Shown piece by piece: positions 16,755 to 25,995 of a stretch of DNA of 64,000 nucleotides; positions within the stretch are counted from its first letter, which is position 1, and every line of letters begins with the position of its first letter. Both the position numbers and the translations under genes were made by a program. Origin of the DNA: Brevibacillus panacihumi W25 (GTDB lineage Bacteria > Bacillota > Bacilli > Brevibacillales > Brevibacillaceae); the NCBI RefSeq assembly GCF_000503775.1, contig NZ_KI629782.1, positions 1,662,045 through 1,726,044 on the forward strand. The letters run 5' to 3'. The notes under the pieces are model-generated. The model searched no databases. It was not told the DNA's origin and saw only the letters and a list, made by a program, of their open reading frames with translations.

Positions 16755-17576
16755 TTACGAATAGACGATCTGGCTTCGGAACGCTTTTACCTTATCCATA
16801 AAGGATTTGACCCGCGCCGGATCTACGTGATTTTCAAATTTTCCGTCATGCTTGAACGTAGTCCCCACCACCGCGCCATCCGCAATCGACAGCTGCTGCT
16901 CCAGATTCTCCATCCTCATCCCGGTATTAGCCAGAACGACCGTACCAGGAACCGTGTCCTTGACGCGCTTCAGGATGGCGGAGTCCGTCTCCGCTCCCGC
17001 TGTCAGACCCGATACGCAGAGAGCGTCCGGCCGATTGTTGAACACCGTCGACTTGGCGATGCTCTCAATCTCGCGCTCCGCCATGTATTTGGCCGCTTCC
17101 GGCACGATGTTGAACAGCAGCTTGACATCCTTGGCGCCGATGCGATGCTGATGGCGGATCGTCTCGCCGACATTTGTATTCCACATGCCGAAATCACTCG
17201 CATATACGCCTGTAAAAATTTCCCTGACGAATTTGGCGCCTGTCGCGGCAGCCAGGTCGAGCGACTTTTTAGCATCCCAAAGGACGTTTACCCCGAACGG
17301 AATCTTGATATCCGTCATCAGTTCCCCGATAATCCGGGCCATAGCAGCGACTGTCTCCGTTTTGACATCTGTCAGGTACGGCAGGCTGAATTCATTGGAG
17401 AACAGTACCGCGTCTACCCCGCCGGATTGCAGGGCGAGGAAATCCCTGCGCGCCATTTCAATGACGTACTCCATTCCTTTTTCCTGATCAAAATAAGGAT
17501 CACCCGGCAGCGGCAAAAAGTGGCACATGGCAATAATCGCTTTCTCTGTCCCGATCACTTCTTTTAACCAAGTCAT
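16755..17576 (-). CDS. BtpA/SgcQ family TIM-barrel protein
   Basis: A 273-residue protein starting MTWLKEVIGTEKAIIAMCHF. Motifs are HFLPLPGDPYF, NVLWDAKKSLDLAAATGAKF, SGLTAGAETD and ADGAVVGTTFKHDG. These match the BtpA family, which includes plant and cyanobacterial photosystem I biogenesis proteins and SgcQ of an E. coli sugar operon. In a heterotroph such as this it is expected to act on a small molecule, possibly as a sugar or nucleoside lyase or hydrolase; that is inference. It lies 11 bases after the FGGY kinase gene. Confidence 0.85.
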   Translation of the reverse strand: MTWLKEVIGTEKAIIAMCHFLPLPGDPYFDQEKGMEYVIEMARRDFLALQSGGVDAVLFSNEFSLPYLTDVKTETVAAMARIIGELMTDIKIPFGVNVLWDAKKSLDLAAATGAKFVREIFTGVYASDFGMWNTNVGETIRHQHRIGAKDVKLLFNIVPEAAKYMAEREIESIAKSTVFNNRPDALCVSGLTAGAETDSAILKRVKDTVPGTVVLANTGMRMENLEQQLSIADGAVVGTTFKHDGKFENHVDPARVKSFMDKVKAFRSQIVYS

Positions 17577-17587
17577 CGCTGACCCTC

Positions 17588-19114
17588 CTAGTTCCTTGAT
17601 ATGGATGACAAGACATCCATGCTGTTTTTGGTCTGTTCGTAAATCTCGCGGTACAGCTGATAGTATGTTTCATAGATTTCCGCGTCTTCGGTTTGCGGCT
17701 CAATGATTTCGGTATAGTCGACCCACGAATCGATCTCTTCCAGCTTGTCGTACCATCCCAGACCCAGCGCGGCTAGAAAAGCATCTCCGTACGCCGCTCC
17801 ATAGGTTACCTTGGGAATGTACTGCTCCACACGGCAAATGCTGCTGACCGCCTGCAGCCAGAGCCGATTTTTCGTCCCTCCGCCGATCGCTACCAGCTTG
17901 CGCGGCGGATATCCCGCAAGCCTCATCTCTTCGATGTTGTGGCGGATCGAATAGCCGATCCCTTCCAGAATCGCCCGGTACAAATCTCCGGTCGTATGCT
18001 TCAAGGTCAGACCAAACCACGTCCCGCGGGCTTGCAGATGGTGAATTGGCGTGCGCTCTCCGCTGAAATACGGCAGCATGAGCAGTCCGTTTGCTCCCGG
18101 ATTGCTCTGTTCCGCCAAATGCGTCAAGCGGGTGTAGGCTTCATCCCTGGTTTCTCCCGGCTGGAGCCACTGGTCGACGAACCATCTGGTGATGGAGCCT
18201 GCGGTGGAAGTCCCCCCGGTGAGCGTATGAAGCTGCGGCACTGCGTGTACAGAGGGCCAAAACTTTGCGGTCTGGGTCGGGGCATCGATCACCTGGATGA
18301 AAAACGTTGAGCTGCCGTACATGATCATCATGTCGCCCTGGTTGACCGCCCCGATGCTGATCGATTCCGACATCGCGTCGGCAGTCCCGGCAATCACCTT
18401 CGCTCCCGCTGGCAATCCTGTCGCTTCGGCGGCTTCCGGGGTGACACAGCCGACTATTTCGTGGCTCCATACGATTCTCGGCAGCTTTTCCCGCTCAGCC
18501 ACATAGGCGCAATGCTCCTCATTCCAGTCTTGCTTTTGCAGGTCGAACAAGGGAGAGAAGGCGCATGCCGTGTAGGCATCGATGACGCGTTCTCCGGTCA
18601 GCTTATATACCAGATAGCCGTTTCCTGAGAGAAAAGTCGCCGTTTTCTCGTATACTCCGGGCTCTTGGTTGCGAATCCAGAGAATTTTGGCTCCCGCAGA
18701 TTGCGAGGACAAATAGTGACCGCCCTTACGCAAAATGTTGGCGGGGCCGATTTTTTGGTTCAGCTCGTCAATTTCTGCGCTTGCCCGCGTATCGATTCCG
18801 TAGAGTATGGCTTTGCGAAGCGCGTTGCCGTCCTGATCAATCGGCACCACAGCTGGCCCAATCGTACTGATTCCGATTGCTTCGATGTGGGAAGCACGAA
18901 AGCCGGCTGTCTTTTCTCCCTCGGCGATCAACGCTTTGGACAAGGTCTTCACGGCGTGCCACCATGTCTCCTCGGCATCGTGCTCTGCCCAGCCGTGCTG
19001 CGGGATCTCCAAGGTATGGGGCAAAGACTGGTACGCGACCATCTTACCCTCCCTGTCAACCAGAACGCCTTTGGACTCATAGGTTCCAATATCAATTCCC
19101 ATTACGTAAGACAT
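17588..19114 (-). CDS. FGGY family carbohydrate kinase (xylulokinase-like)
   Basis: A 508-residue kinase with the N-terminal ATPase-fold motif GIDIGTYESKGVLVD, GNGYLVYKLTGE, GTADAMSESI and the C-terminal GGGTKNRLWLQ. These are the phosphate and adenosine loops of FGGY kinases. Start at ATG 19114 (AGGTGG just upstream). Members phosphorylate xylulose, ribulose, fuculose, gluconate or glycerol; the closest member cannot be told by eye. In this operon it likely phosphorylates the sugar released from the imported substrate. Confidence 0.9.
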   Translation of the reverse strand: MSYVMGIDIGTYESKGVLVDREGKMVAYQSLPHTLEIPQHGWAEHDAEETWWHAVKTLSKALIAEGEKTAGFRASHIEAIGISTIGPAVVPIDQDGNALRKAILYGIDTRASAEIDELNQKIGPANILRKGGHYLSSQSAGAKILWIRNQEPGVYEKTATFLSGNGYLVYKLTGERVIDAYTACAFSPLFDLQKQDWNEEHCAYVAEREKLPRIVWSHEIVGCVTPEAAEATGLPAGAKVIAGTADAMSESISIGAVNQGDMMIMYGSSTFFIQVIDAPTQTAKFWPSVHAVPQLHTLTGGTSTAGSITRWFVDQWLQPGETRDEAYTRLTHLAEQSNPGANGLLMLPYFSGERTPIHHLQARGTWFGLTLKHTTGDLYRAILEGIGYSIRHNIEEMRLAGYPPRKLVAIGGGTKNRLWLQAVSSICRVEQYIPKVTYGAAYGDAFLAALGLGWYDKLEEIDSWVDYTEIIEPQTEDAEIYETYYQLYREIYEQTKNSMDVLSSISRN

Positions 19115-19141
19115 CTTGACCACCTGCCGTATCCACAAGGT

Positions 19142-20152
19142 TTAGCTGGTAAGGGTGAGAATTTCACCTGTTTCGGCTGACTCGCGTATCGCGGCAATGG
19201 CCCGGATCACTTCCAGATTCTCCTGATGCGGCACGCGGGCTGGCTGCTCTCCTGCGTCCACACAGGATAGAAAGTACCGAAGCTGGTTCGCGTAAGGATC
19301 ATGCTGTTCCAGCTTGCGGATGACGGGCTGCCGATTTTTCTGATAGAGGCGCAGCTCGGAAGTGGAAGCATCCCGCTCCCCGATGTTGTAGCCTGCCTTG
19401 TAGGTAAATTCCACGGTCCCTTTCGTTCCGGCCGCTTTAAAAAACATGGTGAACGGATAACCGTCGGACATCGTAAACGCCGCCTCGGCAACCGCCTTTT
19501 CGCCGCTCTTGAAGGAAATGGAGGACATGGCGTGATTCCAGCAGCCGGTATGGTCTTTGTTGGCGAGGCAATACACGGAATCGATCTCGCCAAACAGATC
19601 GCGCAGGAAGTCGACATCATGCACATGCATGTCGCAGATCGCACCGGCTCCTTTTTCCGGATGGAGCAGCCATTCATTTCCCCAATCCGGCAAGGTGGAG
19701 CATCTGCTGGCAAAAGCCATGTGCACCTGCCCCAGCTCGCCGCTTTCATAAAGCTCCTTGATCTCGGTATAGCCGCTCCAAAAGCGGACGACCTGCCCGA
19801 CCATAAAAATGATCCCGGCTTCCTTCACCTGATCCAGCATGCGTTGTGTAGCCTCCACCGTCATTTCGACCGGCTTTTCGCAGAGCACATGCTTGCCGTA
19901 TTGCGCGCATAATTCCACATACTTGCCATGCAGAAAGGTTGGCAAGGCGATGATCACTACCTCCACGTCTGCCTGCTTCAGCAGCTCATCGGCGTCCTGG
20001 TAGTAAGCGCAGCCGTATTCATCGGCAAAACGCTGCCCAGCCTCTTCGCGAATGTCGGCGACCGCCGTCAGTACGGCGTTGTCCAGCGAACGAATGGATT
20101 CGGCGTGACTTCTTGAAATCAGGCCGGCTCCCAAAATTCCGATCTTGTGCAT
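19142..20152 (-). CDS. Gfo/Idh/MocA family oxidoreductase
   Basis: A 336-residue dehydrogenase with the NAD(P) fold GILGAGLISRSHAESI and the catalytic segment CEKPVEMT carrying the Lys of the EKP motif. A C-terminal substrate domain contains DMHVHDVDFLRDLFG, which holds the catalytic His. Such enzymes oxidise inositol, glucose and other cyclic polyols or sugars. It follows the binding-protein gene by about 40 bases, in the same operon. Confidence 0.9.
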   Translation of the reverse strand: MHKIGILGAGLISRSHAESIRSLDNAVLTAVADIREEAGQRFADEYGCAYYQDADELLKQADVEVVIIALPTFLHGKYVELCAQYGKHVLCEKPVEMTVEATQRMLDQVKEAGIIFMVGQVVRFWSGYTEIKELYESGELGQVHMAFASRCSTLPDWGNEWLLHPEKGAGAICDMHVHDVDFLRDLFGEIDSVYCLANKDHTGCWNHAMSSISFKSGEKAVAEAAFTMSDGYPFTMFFKAAGTKGTVEFTYKAGYNIGERDASTSELRLYQKNRQPVIRKLEQHDPYANQLRYFLSCVDAGEQPARVPHQENLEVIRAIAAIRESAETGEILTLTS

Positions 20153-20193
20153 CTATTACTCCCCCTTCCTGTAAGCTGACTGGCGAGAAGGGC

Positions 20194-21375
20194 TTACTGG
20201 TACTTGTCTTTTACCTTGAACACGTAGTTCTTCGCATCCGCTTCCACCTTGGCCTTATCCCATGTCGTATCGACAAAATCATTGGTCACTACTTGGTCGA
20301 GCGGAATCTCTTTTTTAATAATGCCGGTTTTCACGGCCCAATCCATGTTCAGCTTCCATTTATCCATGTCTGCGATGCCGATGCCTCCGTCAACAATCTT
20401 CTTTTGATCGGCTTCGTTTAGCCCGAAGCCTTGATACACCCGGCCCATCATCGCGCCGACAGCACCGTCCCAAGGAATTTTGATCGACGGGAACTGTTCC
20501 AGCGTCAGGTCGGCTGCCGCTTCGGGATTCATTTTCACGAAGTACATCCCTTTTGCCAGCGCGCGCACGAATTTGCGCACCATTTCCGGATCTTCGGTGA
20601 GGTACTCCGCGTTGGTTACGAGCGGATTCGAGGTATACGGCAGAATCTCGTTGCCGTCGATGTACTCGAAATCAAATCCCTGGCCCTTCAATTGCGAATA
20701 CTCCGCCACCCAGGTGAACAAAATGTCCAGCTTGCCTTCCTGCACCATCTGGAAGCGGTTTTCCCCAGCGACCACATACTCTACGTCTTTTTCCGGATCC
20801 AGACCGGCGGCGATCAACGTCGGGTTGATGATATTGGCCCATGCCGCATCCCCAAGCGCCACCTTCTTTCCTTTCATGTCCTCCCAGGTTTTGATGCCGC
20901 TGTCTGATCGGACGGCCATGCCAAAAATATTGATCGAATCGTTTTGGAACACGGCTTTGAGGGGCAATCCGTTTTCAATGCCCATAAAAAGGAAATTGGG
21001 AGAAGGCAAAGCGAATTGGGCATTCTTGAGCGCTACCATTTTCGTATCTGTCGTACCAAAGGACTGTTCGATTTTTACTTCCAAGCCTTCTTCGGCAAAA
21101 TAGCCCATCTTGATGGCTGACCAGATATGCGCGTCATCCAACACTTCCACCGTGCGCGGCACGACGACCGTCACCTGCTGCAAATTGCCCGAACCCGATG
21201 CAGGGGCTGCGGTATTGGGCTGCGGCGTCGTGCCAGCAGCTTGACCTCCGCCTGACGTGTTCGTTCCTCCTGAAGGATTGCTTCCCCCCGGCTGCGTGCT
21301 GCTTTGCGCACACCCGGCAAGCACCGCGACCAACCAAAGCACAGCGATCAACAGCGTGATTTGCACCTTTCTCAT
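20194..21375 (-). CDS. NitT/TauT-type (NMT1/THI5-like) substrate-binding lipoprotein
   Basis: A 393-residue secreted binding protein. The signal peptide ends in LAGC with the lipid Cys at 22. A Ser/Gly/Thr/Pro-rich linker of about 40 residues follows, and then the NMT1/SsuA-like domain with FAEEGLEVKIEQSFG and AKGMYFVKMNPEAAADL. It feeds the two-permease, two-ATPase importer encoded upstream. Family members bind sulfonates, nitrate, thiamine pyrimidine precursors, riboflavin and other small compounds, so the ligand is open. It is the only binding protein in the operon. Confidence 0.88.
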   Translation of the reverse strand: MRKVQITLLIAVLWLVAVLAGCAQSSTQPGGSNPSGGTNTSGGGQAAGTTPQPNTAAPASGSGNLQQVTVVVPRTVEVLDDAHIWSAIKMGYFAEEGLEVKIEQSFGTTDTKMVALKNAQFALPSPNFLFMGIENGLPLKAVFQNDSINIFGMAVRSDSGIKTWEDMKGKKVALGDAAWANIINPTLIAAGLDPEKDVEYVVAGENRFQMVQEGKLDILFTWVAEYSQLKGQGFDFEYIDGNEILPYTSNPLVTNAEYLTEDPEMVRKFVRALAKGMYFVKMNPEAAADLTLEQFPSIKIPWDGAVGAMMGRVYQGFGLNEADQKKIVDGGIGIADMDKWKLNMDWAVKTGIIKKEIPLDQVVTNDFVDTTWDKAKVEADAKNYVFKVKDKYQ

Positions 21376-21409
21376 CCTGTAACCCTCCTTGGATCATTTA
21401 TGTCTTGAA

Positions 21410-22711
21410 TCATTGACACCAATCCATCATCATGCTGGCGTATACCTTGGCCGCTGCCACTAGGCTGTCTACCGTGATGTACTCGTTCTCGCCGTGAACC
21501 GACCAGCTCAGCGAGCCCGGCCCGAACACGACAGCAGGCACGCCGTGTTTGTTCAAATAGGCGGCATCACAAACGGCTCGAAAGCCGGACAAGACGGCTC
21601 GGCATTCCTTCACATCCGCGATCGCCCCCATCATTGTGCGCACGCCTGCGTGATCCGCAGGGACATGAAAGCCTTGCCATTCCTGCAGCACCGGCACTGT
21701 CAGCTTAGGGGGATTCTTGCGCAGAAAATCATCCGTCGAGGCGAGCGCTTCGACGCCCCTTCTGATCTCCTCCCACAGCTCTTCTTTTTTCACCAGCTGA
21801 TCCGGGTACCAGACGCCGTACGTGAGCTTGACCTTTGCAGGGACAGAGCCCAGATATTCGCCGCCATCGATAAACGAAGGGTTGATCGTAAACAAGCCTA
21901 CTCCCTGCACATCATGTCCGGGACTGCCGCCAGCGCCCAGCACCGCGTCCCGCCAGCGATGATTCCACTGTTCCTCGAGTGAATAGAAGTAGTTCACGAA
22001 CGGGAGCGATTTCTTGAATGCGTCCACCCCCACCTCGGGTCCGCTCGGAACGCCTGCCGGCTGCGGAAACAAGACCTGGTTTCTCGCGGAAATATGTACG
22101 GCCTTGCCTTCAACGATCAATTCGAAGAAAAACAGTCCGACAGAGGCGGTGTGCAGCTCCAGATCAGAAGGCTCGCAGACGACTGCAAAATCTGCCGTGT
22201 AGCCTCGTTTCAGGCATTGCACCGTCCCGATTTCCTCTGCCTCGTTCGACTCTTCGCCTGTGACGGCTTGCAGAAGGACATCGCCGCGCAAGGATATCCC
22301 GCATTTCATTGCCCAGATTGCGGCAGATACGCCGCCTTTCATATCACTCGTGCCGCGCCCGTAGATTTTGTTTCCCTCTTGGGTGGGCTCGAATGGATCA
22401 CTATGCCATTTTTGCGGCTCGGCAATGGGGACGACATCCATATGTCCGTTGAACAGCAGACTTTTGCCGCCGCCCTCGCCTCTCATCACCGCTACGACAT
22501 TGGGGCGGACCTGCTCCGCGTCCACGGTGAATTGCTCCACTTCTGCGAAATCTAGAGAACGCAGACTGTTCGCCAGCCGATCCTGAACCGTTTTCTCATC
22601 GCCGCCAAACGTATGGTTGATTGACGGAATCCGTACGAGCGATTTCATGAATTCGACAAGCTCACCCTTATTATTATCCAAATATTCAAACACCTTTTGC
22701 TTGCTGCTCAT
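21410..22711 (-). CDS. M20 family amidohydrolase (ArgE/DapE-like)
   Basis: A 433-residue M20 protein with LLFNGHMDVVP (metal His and Asp), GRGTSDMKGGVSAAIWA (bridging Asp) and AVTGEESNE (catalytic Glu). These enzymes hydrolyse N-acyl amino acids, N-acyl amines or short peptides. In thiamine salvage an M20 relative (YlmB) deformylates an aminopyrimidine brought in by a THI5-like transporter, so the pairing with an NMT1-like binding protein is suggestive. The sugar-type genes here point instead to an acylated amino-sugar-like compound. Inference only. Confidence 0.9.
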   Translation of the reverse strand: MSSKQKVFEYLDNNKGELVEFMKSLVRIPSINHTFGGDEKTVQDRLANSLRSLDFAEVEQFTVDAEQVRPNVVAVMRGEGGGKSLLFNGHMDVVPIAEPQKWHSDPFEPTQEGNKIYGRGTSDMKGGVSAAIWAMKCGISLRGDVLLQAVTGEESNEAEEIGTVQCLKRGYTADFAVVCEPSDLELHTASVGLFFFELIVEGKAVHISARNQVLFPQPAGVPSGPEVGVDAFKKSLPFVNYFYSLEEQWNHRWRDAVLGAGGSPGHDVQGVGLFTINPSFIDGGEYLGSVPAKVKLTYGVWYPDQLVKKEELWEEIRRGVEALASTDDFLRKNPPKLTVPVLQEWQGFHVPADHAGVRTMMGAIADVKECRAVLSGFRAVCDAAYLNKHGVPAVVFGPGSLSWSVHGENEYITVDSLVAAAKVYASMMMDWCQ

Positions 22712-22741
22712 GCACTGCTCACCCCATTTCCATCGAGGCCG

Positions 22742-23503
22742 TCAGATTTTCCAACGGACGATTTTTCGCTCCACGAGATTGATCAAGCCGTAAAAGGTCG
22801 TACCGATGATCGCCGTGAAGAAAATGCAGGCAAATGCTTTCTCGGTCTGCATGTACTGGGAATACTTGATGATTTGGCTGCCGATCCCGATATTGCCGCC
22901 GATCAGCTCGGAGGTTACCGCTGCGATGGTGGCGAAGATGCTGGCCAGTTTAATGCCCGTAAACACATTGGGGAGAGCGGAGGGCAATATCGCCATCGTA
23001 AACGTCTGCCAGCGGCTCGCACACAGTGATTTCATCAGCTCCAGCCGGATGTTTTCCACATTGTTGAAGCCTGTCGCCGAATTCATCATGACGATCGGGA
23101 AGCTCTGGATGACGACCGCCAGCATTTTCACCTCGATGCCAAAGCCGAACCAGATCATCAGCAAGGGGACGAGCGTAATCAATGGCGTAATCACGAGGAA
23201 GATCACGAATGGCGACAGCGTTGTATCGATGATTTTGAAATTGGTGATCAGCGCAGCCAGCATAATCCCAATCGGCACGGCAACCAGAAAACCACAGATA
23301 ATCGTCACAATGCTGATCCCGATATGCGGTGCGAATTCGCTGAACGAAACAAACATCGTCTCGATGATCGACACGGGATTCGGCAAGATCCAGCGCGGAA
23401 TATCAAAGCCGACGGTGGCGAATTGCCAGGTTCCGAACAGGATAAAAAACATGATGACAGGCGCGAGCACGCTTGTTGCATTCGATGGGGCCGCTTGTTT
23501 CAA
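22742..23503 (-). CDS. NitT/TauT-type ABC transporter permease (second subunit)
   Basis: A 253-residue integral membrane protein with about six segments and the EAA-like loop around MKSLCASRWQTFTMAILPSALPNVFTGIK, which contacts the ATPase. The start is a TTG at 23503 with GGGAGG 8 bases upstream; the ATG in between leads to a stop after two codons. It is paralogous to the permease at 24352-25146 (shared IMIWFGF/LFMLWLGF-type and GG.IG.G segments), so the membrane part is probably a heterodimer. Confidence 0.9.
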   Translation of the reverse strand: MKQAAPSNATSVLAPVIMFFILFGTWQFATVGFDIPRWILPNPVSIIETMFVSFSEFAPHIGISIVTIICGFLVAVPIGIMLAALITNFKIIDTTLSPFVIFLVITPLITLVPLLMIWFGFGIEVKMLAVVIQSFPIVMMNSATGFNNVENIRLELMKSLCASRWQTFTMAILPSALPNVFTGIKLASIFATIAAVTSELIGGNIGIGSQIIKYSQYMQTEKAFACIFFTAIIGTTFYGLINLVERKIVRWKI

Positions 23504-23524
23504 CGCATGTTCCTCCCTTCCGCA

Positions 23525-24322
23525 TTACTTGATGTGCCTCAATTCCACTTTTCCGATCATGCTCGTCAGTTCCATCTCATATGTAATGAACCTCTCGTGC
23601 TCAATCATCTCCAGCGTTCGCGGTCTCGGCAGGTCAATCTCTACCTCCGCCACGATTCGTCCCGGATTGGTCGCCATTACATACACTCTGGAAGCGAGCA
23701 ATACCGCCTCTTCCACTTCATGGGTGATAAATATAATCGTTTTTCTGGTTTGCTCCCAAATCGCCAACAGCTCCAGATCCAACTGCTCTCGAGTGATTTC
23801 GTCCAATGCCCCGAACGGTTCATCCATGAGCAGGATTTCCGGTTCGTGAACCATCGCCCGGATTACCCCCGCCTTCTGCATCATGCCGCCGGAAATCTCA
23901 GCAGGGTAGGCATGCTCATACTCCTTCAAGCCTGCCATTTCGATCAGCCTGTCGACGTTTTGCTCCCACTCCTTCCCTTGCAGACCGAATACCTTGAGTG
24001 GAAGGGAGACGTTTTGGCGTACGGTCAGCCAGGGGAACAGATTGGGCTGTTGAAAAATGAAGCCCATTTTTTTCATCAGTTCCTTGCTCGTCTTCCCGCC
24101 GACGATTTCCTGCCCGTCGATGTACATCTCTCCCGACGAGGGTTGGATGATGTCGTTGAGCATCCGGATGATCGTCGATTTGCCGCAGCCGCTGGGCCCC
24201 AGAATCGCGACAAAGTCTCCAGGATGCACTTCCATATTGACGTCTCGCACGGCCACGATGTCTTTGCTGCGTGTCTTGAACACCTTCGTGACATCGACCA
24301 GTTTGATTTTGGGATCTTGCAC
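23525..24322 (-). CDS. ABC transporter ATPase with intact catalytic residues but deviant signature
   Basis: About 265 residues. It has Walker A GPSGCGKST, a Q-loop FQQPNLFPW, Walker B LLMDEPFGALD with its catalytic Glu, and the H-loop FITHEVEEA with His. The signature reads ISGGMMQKAGVIRA instead of the usual LSGGMQQRVAIARA. I take the GTG at 24322 as start (GGGGGAG 5 bases upstream). An ATG at 24355 overlaps the permease stop as ATGA and is the alternative. It pairs with the other ATPase of the operon; see the finding on a degenerate site. Confidence 0.9.
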   Translation of the reverse strand: MQDPKIKLVDVTKVFKTRSKDIVAVRDVNMEVHPGDFVAILGPSGCGKSTIIRMLNDIIQPSSGEMYIDGQEIVGGKTSKELMKKMGFIFQQPNLFPWLTVRQNVSLPLKVFGLQGKEWEQNVDRLIEMAGLKEYEHAYPAEISGGMMQKAGVIRAMVHEPEILLMDEPFGALDEITREQLDLELLAIWEQTRKTIIFITHEVEEAVLLASRVYVMATNPGRIVAEVEIDLPRPRTLEMIEHERFITYEMELTSMIGKVELRHIK

Positions 24323-24351
24323 GTGATCTCCCCCCGATCCGATAAGCTGAC

Positions 24352-25146
24352 TCATTTTTTGCGCCACACGATGACCCTGCCCTCCACGAAACTGACCAAT
24401 TGATACAGCATGATCCCGATCAAGGCGACGATGAGAATCGTTCCATACGTCATCTCTGTCATCACCAGGCCGGAATACTGCAGAATGCGAAATCCGAGTC
24501 CGACCGAACCTCCTACAAAATCTGCGCTGATCGCACCGATCGTGGAAAAGATGCAGCCCAGCTTGATTCCCGTAAACACCTGGGGCATCGCATTGGGCAG
24601 AATCAGCTTGAAAAACGTCTGCAGCCTGCTTGCACCCATCGATCTCATCAGCTCCAGCTTCTCCGTTTCGACCGAGGTGAACCCGGACAGCGTATTCAGC
24701 ATGATGATCGGGGCCGCCTGCAATATCACCACCAGGATGCGTATGTTCGGGTCAAACCCCAGCCACAGCATGAAGAGCGGAACAATTGTAATCATCGGCG
24801 TCACGACCAGCAGGATAATAAACGGCGAGACCGCTTTGACGATCAGATCGTACTGGGAAAAGAGGGCTGCCAGCGTCATCCCGAGAATCGTCGCGACGAC
24901 GAAGCCGATCACCACCACCTTTAAGGTAAAAACAAAATGGGGCCAGAGATCGGAACCGAAATTTCGGATCGTCTCCGACAGAATCCCTGTAGGCGTGGGC
25001 AATACCGTTCTGGAAATGCCTGCCGCACGGATGATGACTTCGAGCAGCACGTACAGGGCCACAAACAAGAGAATCGGAGACAATGAGTGCATGATCGATG
25101 CACGGTCTGCTTGGACTGGCTTGCTTTTCGTGCGTATGAGTTCCAC
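24352..25146 (-). CDS. NitT/TauT-type ABC transporter permease (first subunit)
   Basis: A 264-residue permease with about six membrane segments and the ATPase-contact loop MRSMGASRLQTFFKLILPNAMPQVFTGIK. The start is a GTG at 25146 with GAGGAGG 8 bases upstream. The reading frame extends to 25413, but that part overlaps the ATPase gene and has no membrane-protein character. It overlaps or abuts the next ATPase gene. It is paralogous to the permease at 22742-23503. Confidence 0.9.
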   Translation of the reverse strand: MELIRTKSKPVQADRASIMHSLSPILLFVALYVLLEVIIRAAGISRTVLPTPTGILSETIRNFGSDLWPHFVFTLKVVVIGFVVATILGMTLAALFSQYDLIVKAVSPFIILLVVTPMITIVPLFMLWLGFDPNIRILVVILQAAPIIMLNTLSGFTSVETEKLELMRSMGASRLQTFFKLILPNAMPQVFTGIKLGCIFSTIGAISADFVGGSVGLGFRILQYSGLVMTEMTYGTILIVALIGIMLYQLVSFVEGRVIVWRKK

Positions 25147-25163
25147 TGTCCATTCCTCCTCGG

Positions 25164-25973
25164 CTAGGTTGCCTGACGTCTTGCTTCGGCAGCATGTCCC
25201 TGGCGAATCACCTGGTTGATCAAGGTGCGCAGCTCGATATAGCGCTTGTGGCCCGCGATGTCCTGCCCCCGCTCTTCCAGGGGGATGTCTACCTCGATCT
25301 CGGAGATGATTTCTCCGGGCAACGGCGAGAAAATAAAGATGCGATTGGCCAGCAAGAGAGCTTCCTCCACATTGTTTGTCACCATGATGATCGTCTTTTT
25401 CGTCTGCTTCCAAATGCTCAGCATTTCATAGGACAGCATTTTTCTGGTGATCGCGTCCAAAGCGCCAAACGGCTGATCCATCAGCAGAATCTCCGGGTTA
25501 TGAACCAGAGCCCTCGCGATCCCGACCCGCTGCCTCATCCCCCCGGACAGTTCATGCGGGTATACATCCTTGTATTGGGCCAGGCCCACGATCTGAAGCA
25601 TTTCGTCAATTCTTTGGTCCCAGTCAAATTCCTTGACCTTCAACACCTCCAGCATGAGTCTGAGATTTTTCTCCGCTGTGCGCCAGGGAAGCAAGTTGTT
25701 GCTTTGAAAAACGAAGCCGAACTTTCCGAGGACGTGGGATGGAATGCCCCGCTCATGCGTCACTCCGTCCAGCTCTATCGTCCCTGTCGTAGGAGGCTGA
25801 ATCCCGCCCACGCATTTCAAAAAAGTAGATTTGCCGCAACCGCTTGGGCCAATCACACAAATAAATTCCGACTCGTGTATGTCCATGCTGATCTGGTTTA
25901 GAACACGCAGTTCCGCGGCCTTTTGCGAAAATGATTTTGAGAGCGCATTCACACGCATGATCACCTTTGACAA
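25164..25973 (-). CDS. ABC transporter ATPase with degenerate catalytic site (E to Q, H to N)
   Basis: About 269 residues. Walker A GPSGCGKST, Q-loop FQSNNLLPW and signature LSGGMRQRVGIARA are canonical. Walker B reads LLMDQPFGALD, so the catalytic Glu is Gln (codon at 25473-25475), and the H-loop reads VTNNVEEA, so the switch His is Asn (codon at 25374-25376). Such changes normally abolish hydrolysis at that site. I place the start at the TTG at 25973, which has GGAGG 8 bases upstream; ATG 25988 and ATG 25958 are alternatives. It lies directly after the epimerase-like gene. Confidence 0.9.
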   Translation of the reverse strand: MSKVIMRVNALSKSFSQKAAELRVLNQISMDIHESEFICVIGPSGCGKSTFLKCVGGIQPPTTGTIELDGVTHERGIPSHVLGKFGFVFQSNNLLPWRTAEKNLRLMLEVLKVKEFDWDQRIDEMLQIVGLAQYKDVYPHELSGGMRQRVGIARALVHNPEILLMDQPFGALDAITRKMLSYEMLSIWKQTKKTIIMVTNNVEEALLLANRIFIFSPLPGEIISEIEVDIPLEERGQDIAGHKRYIELRTLINQVIRQGHAAEARRQAT

Positions 25974-25995
25974 GCTCTGCACCTCCATCCTTCGC

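Noticed and set aside
24352..25413. Longer permease reading frame beginning at 25413
   Set aside because: The first 89 codons overlap the ATPase gene in another frame and are not membrane-like; a GTG at 25146 with a strong ribosome site is preferred.
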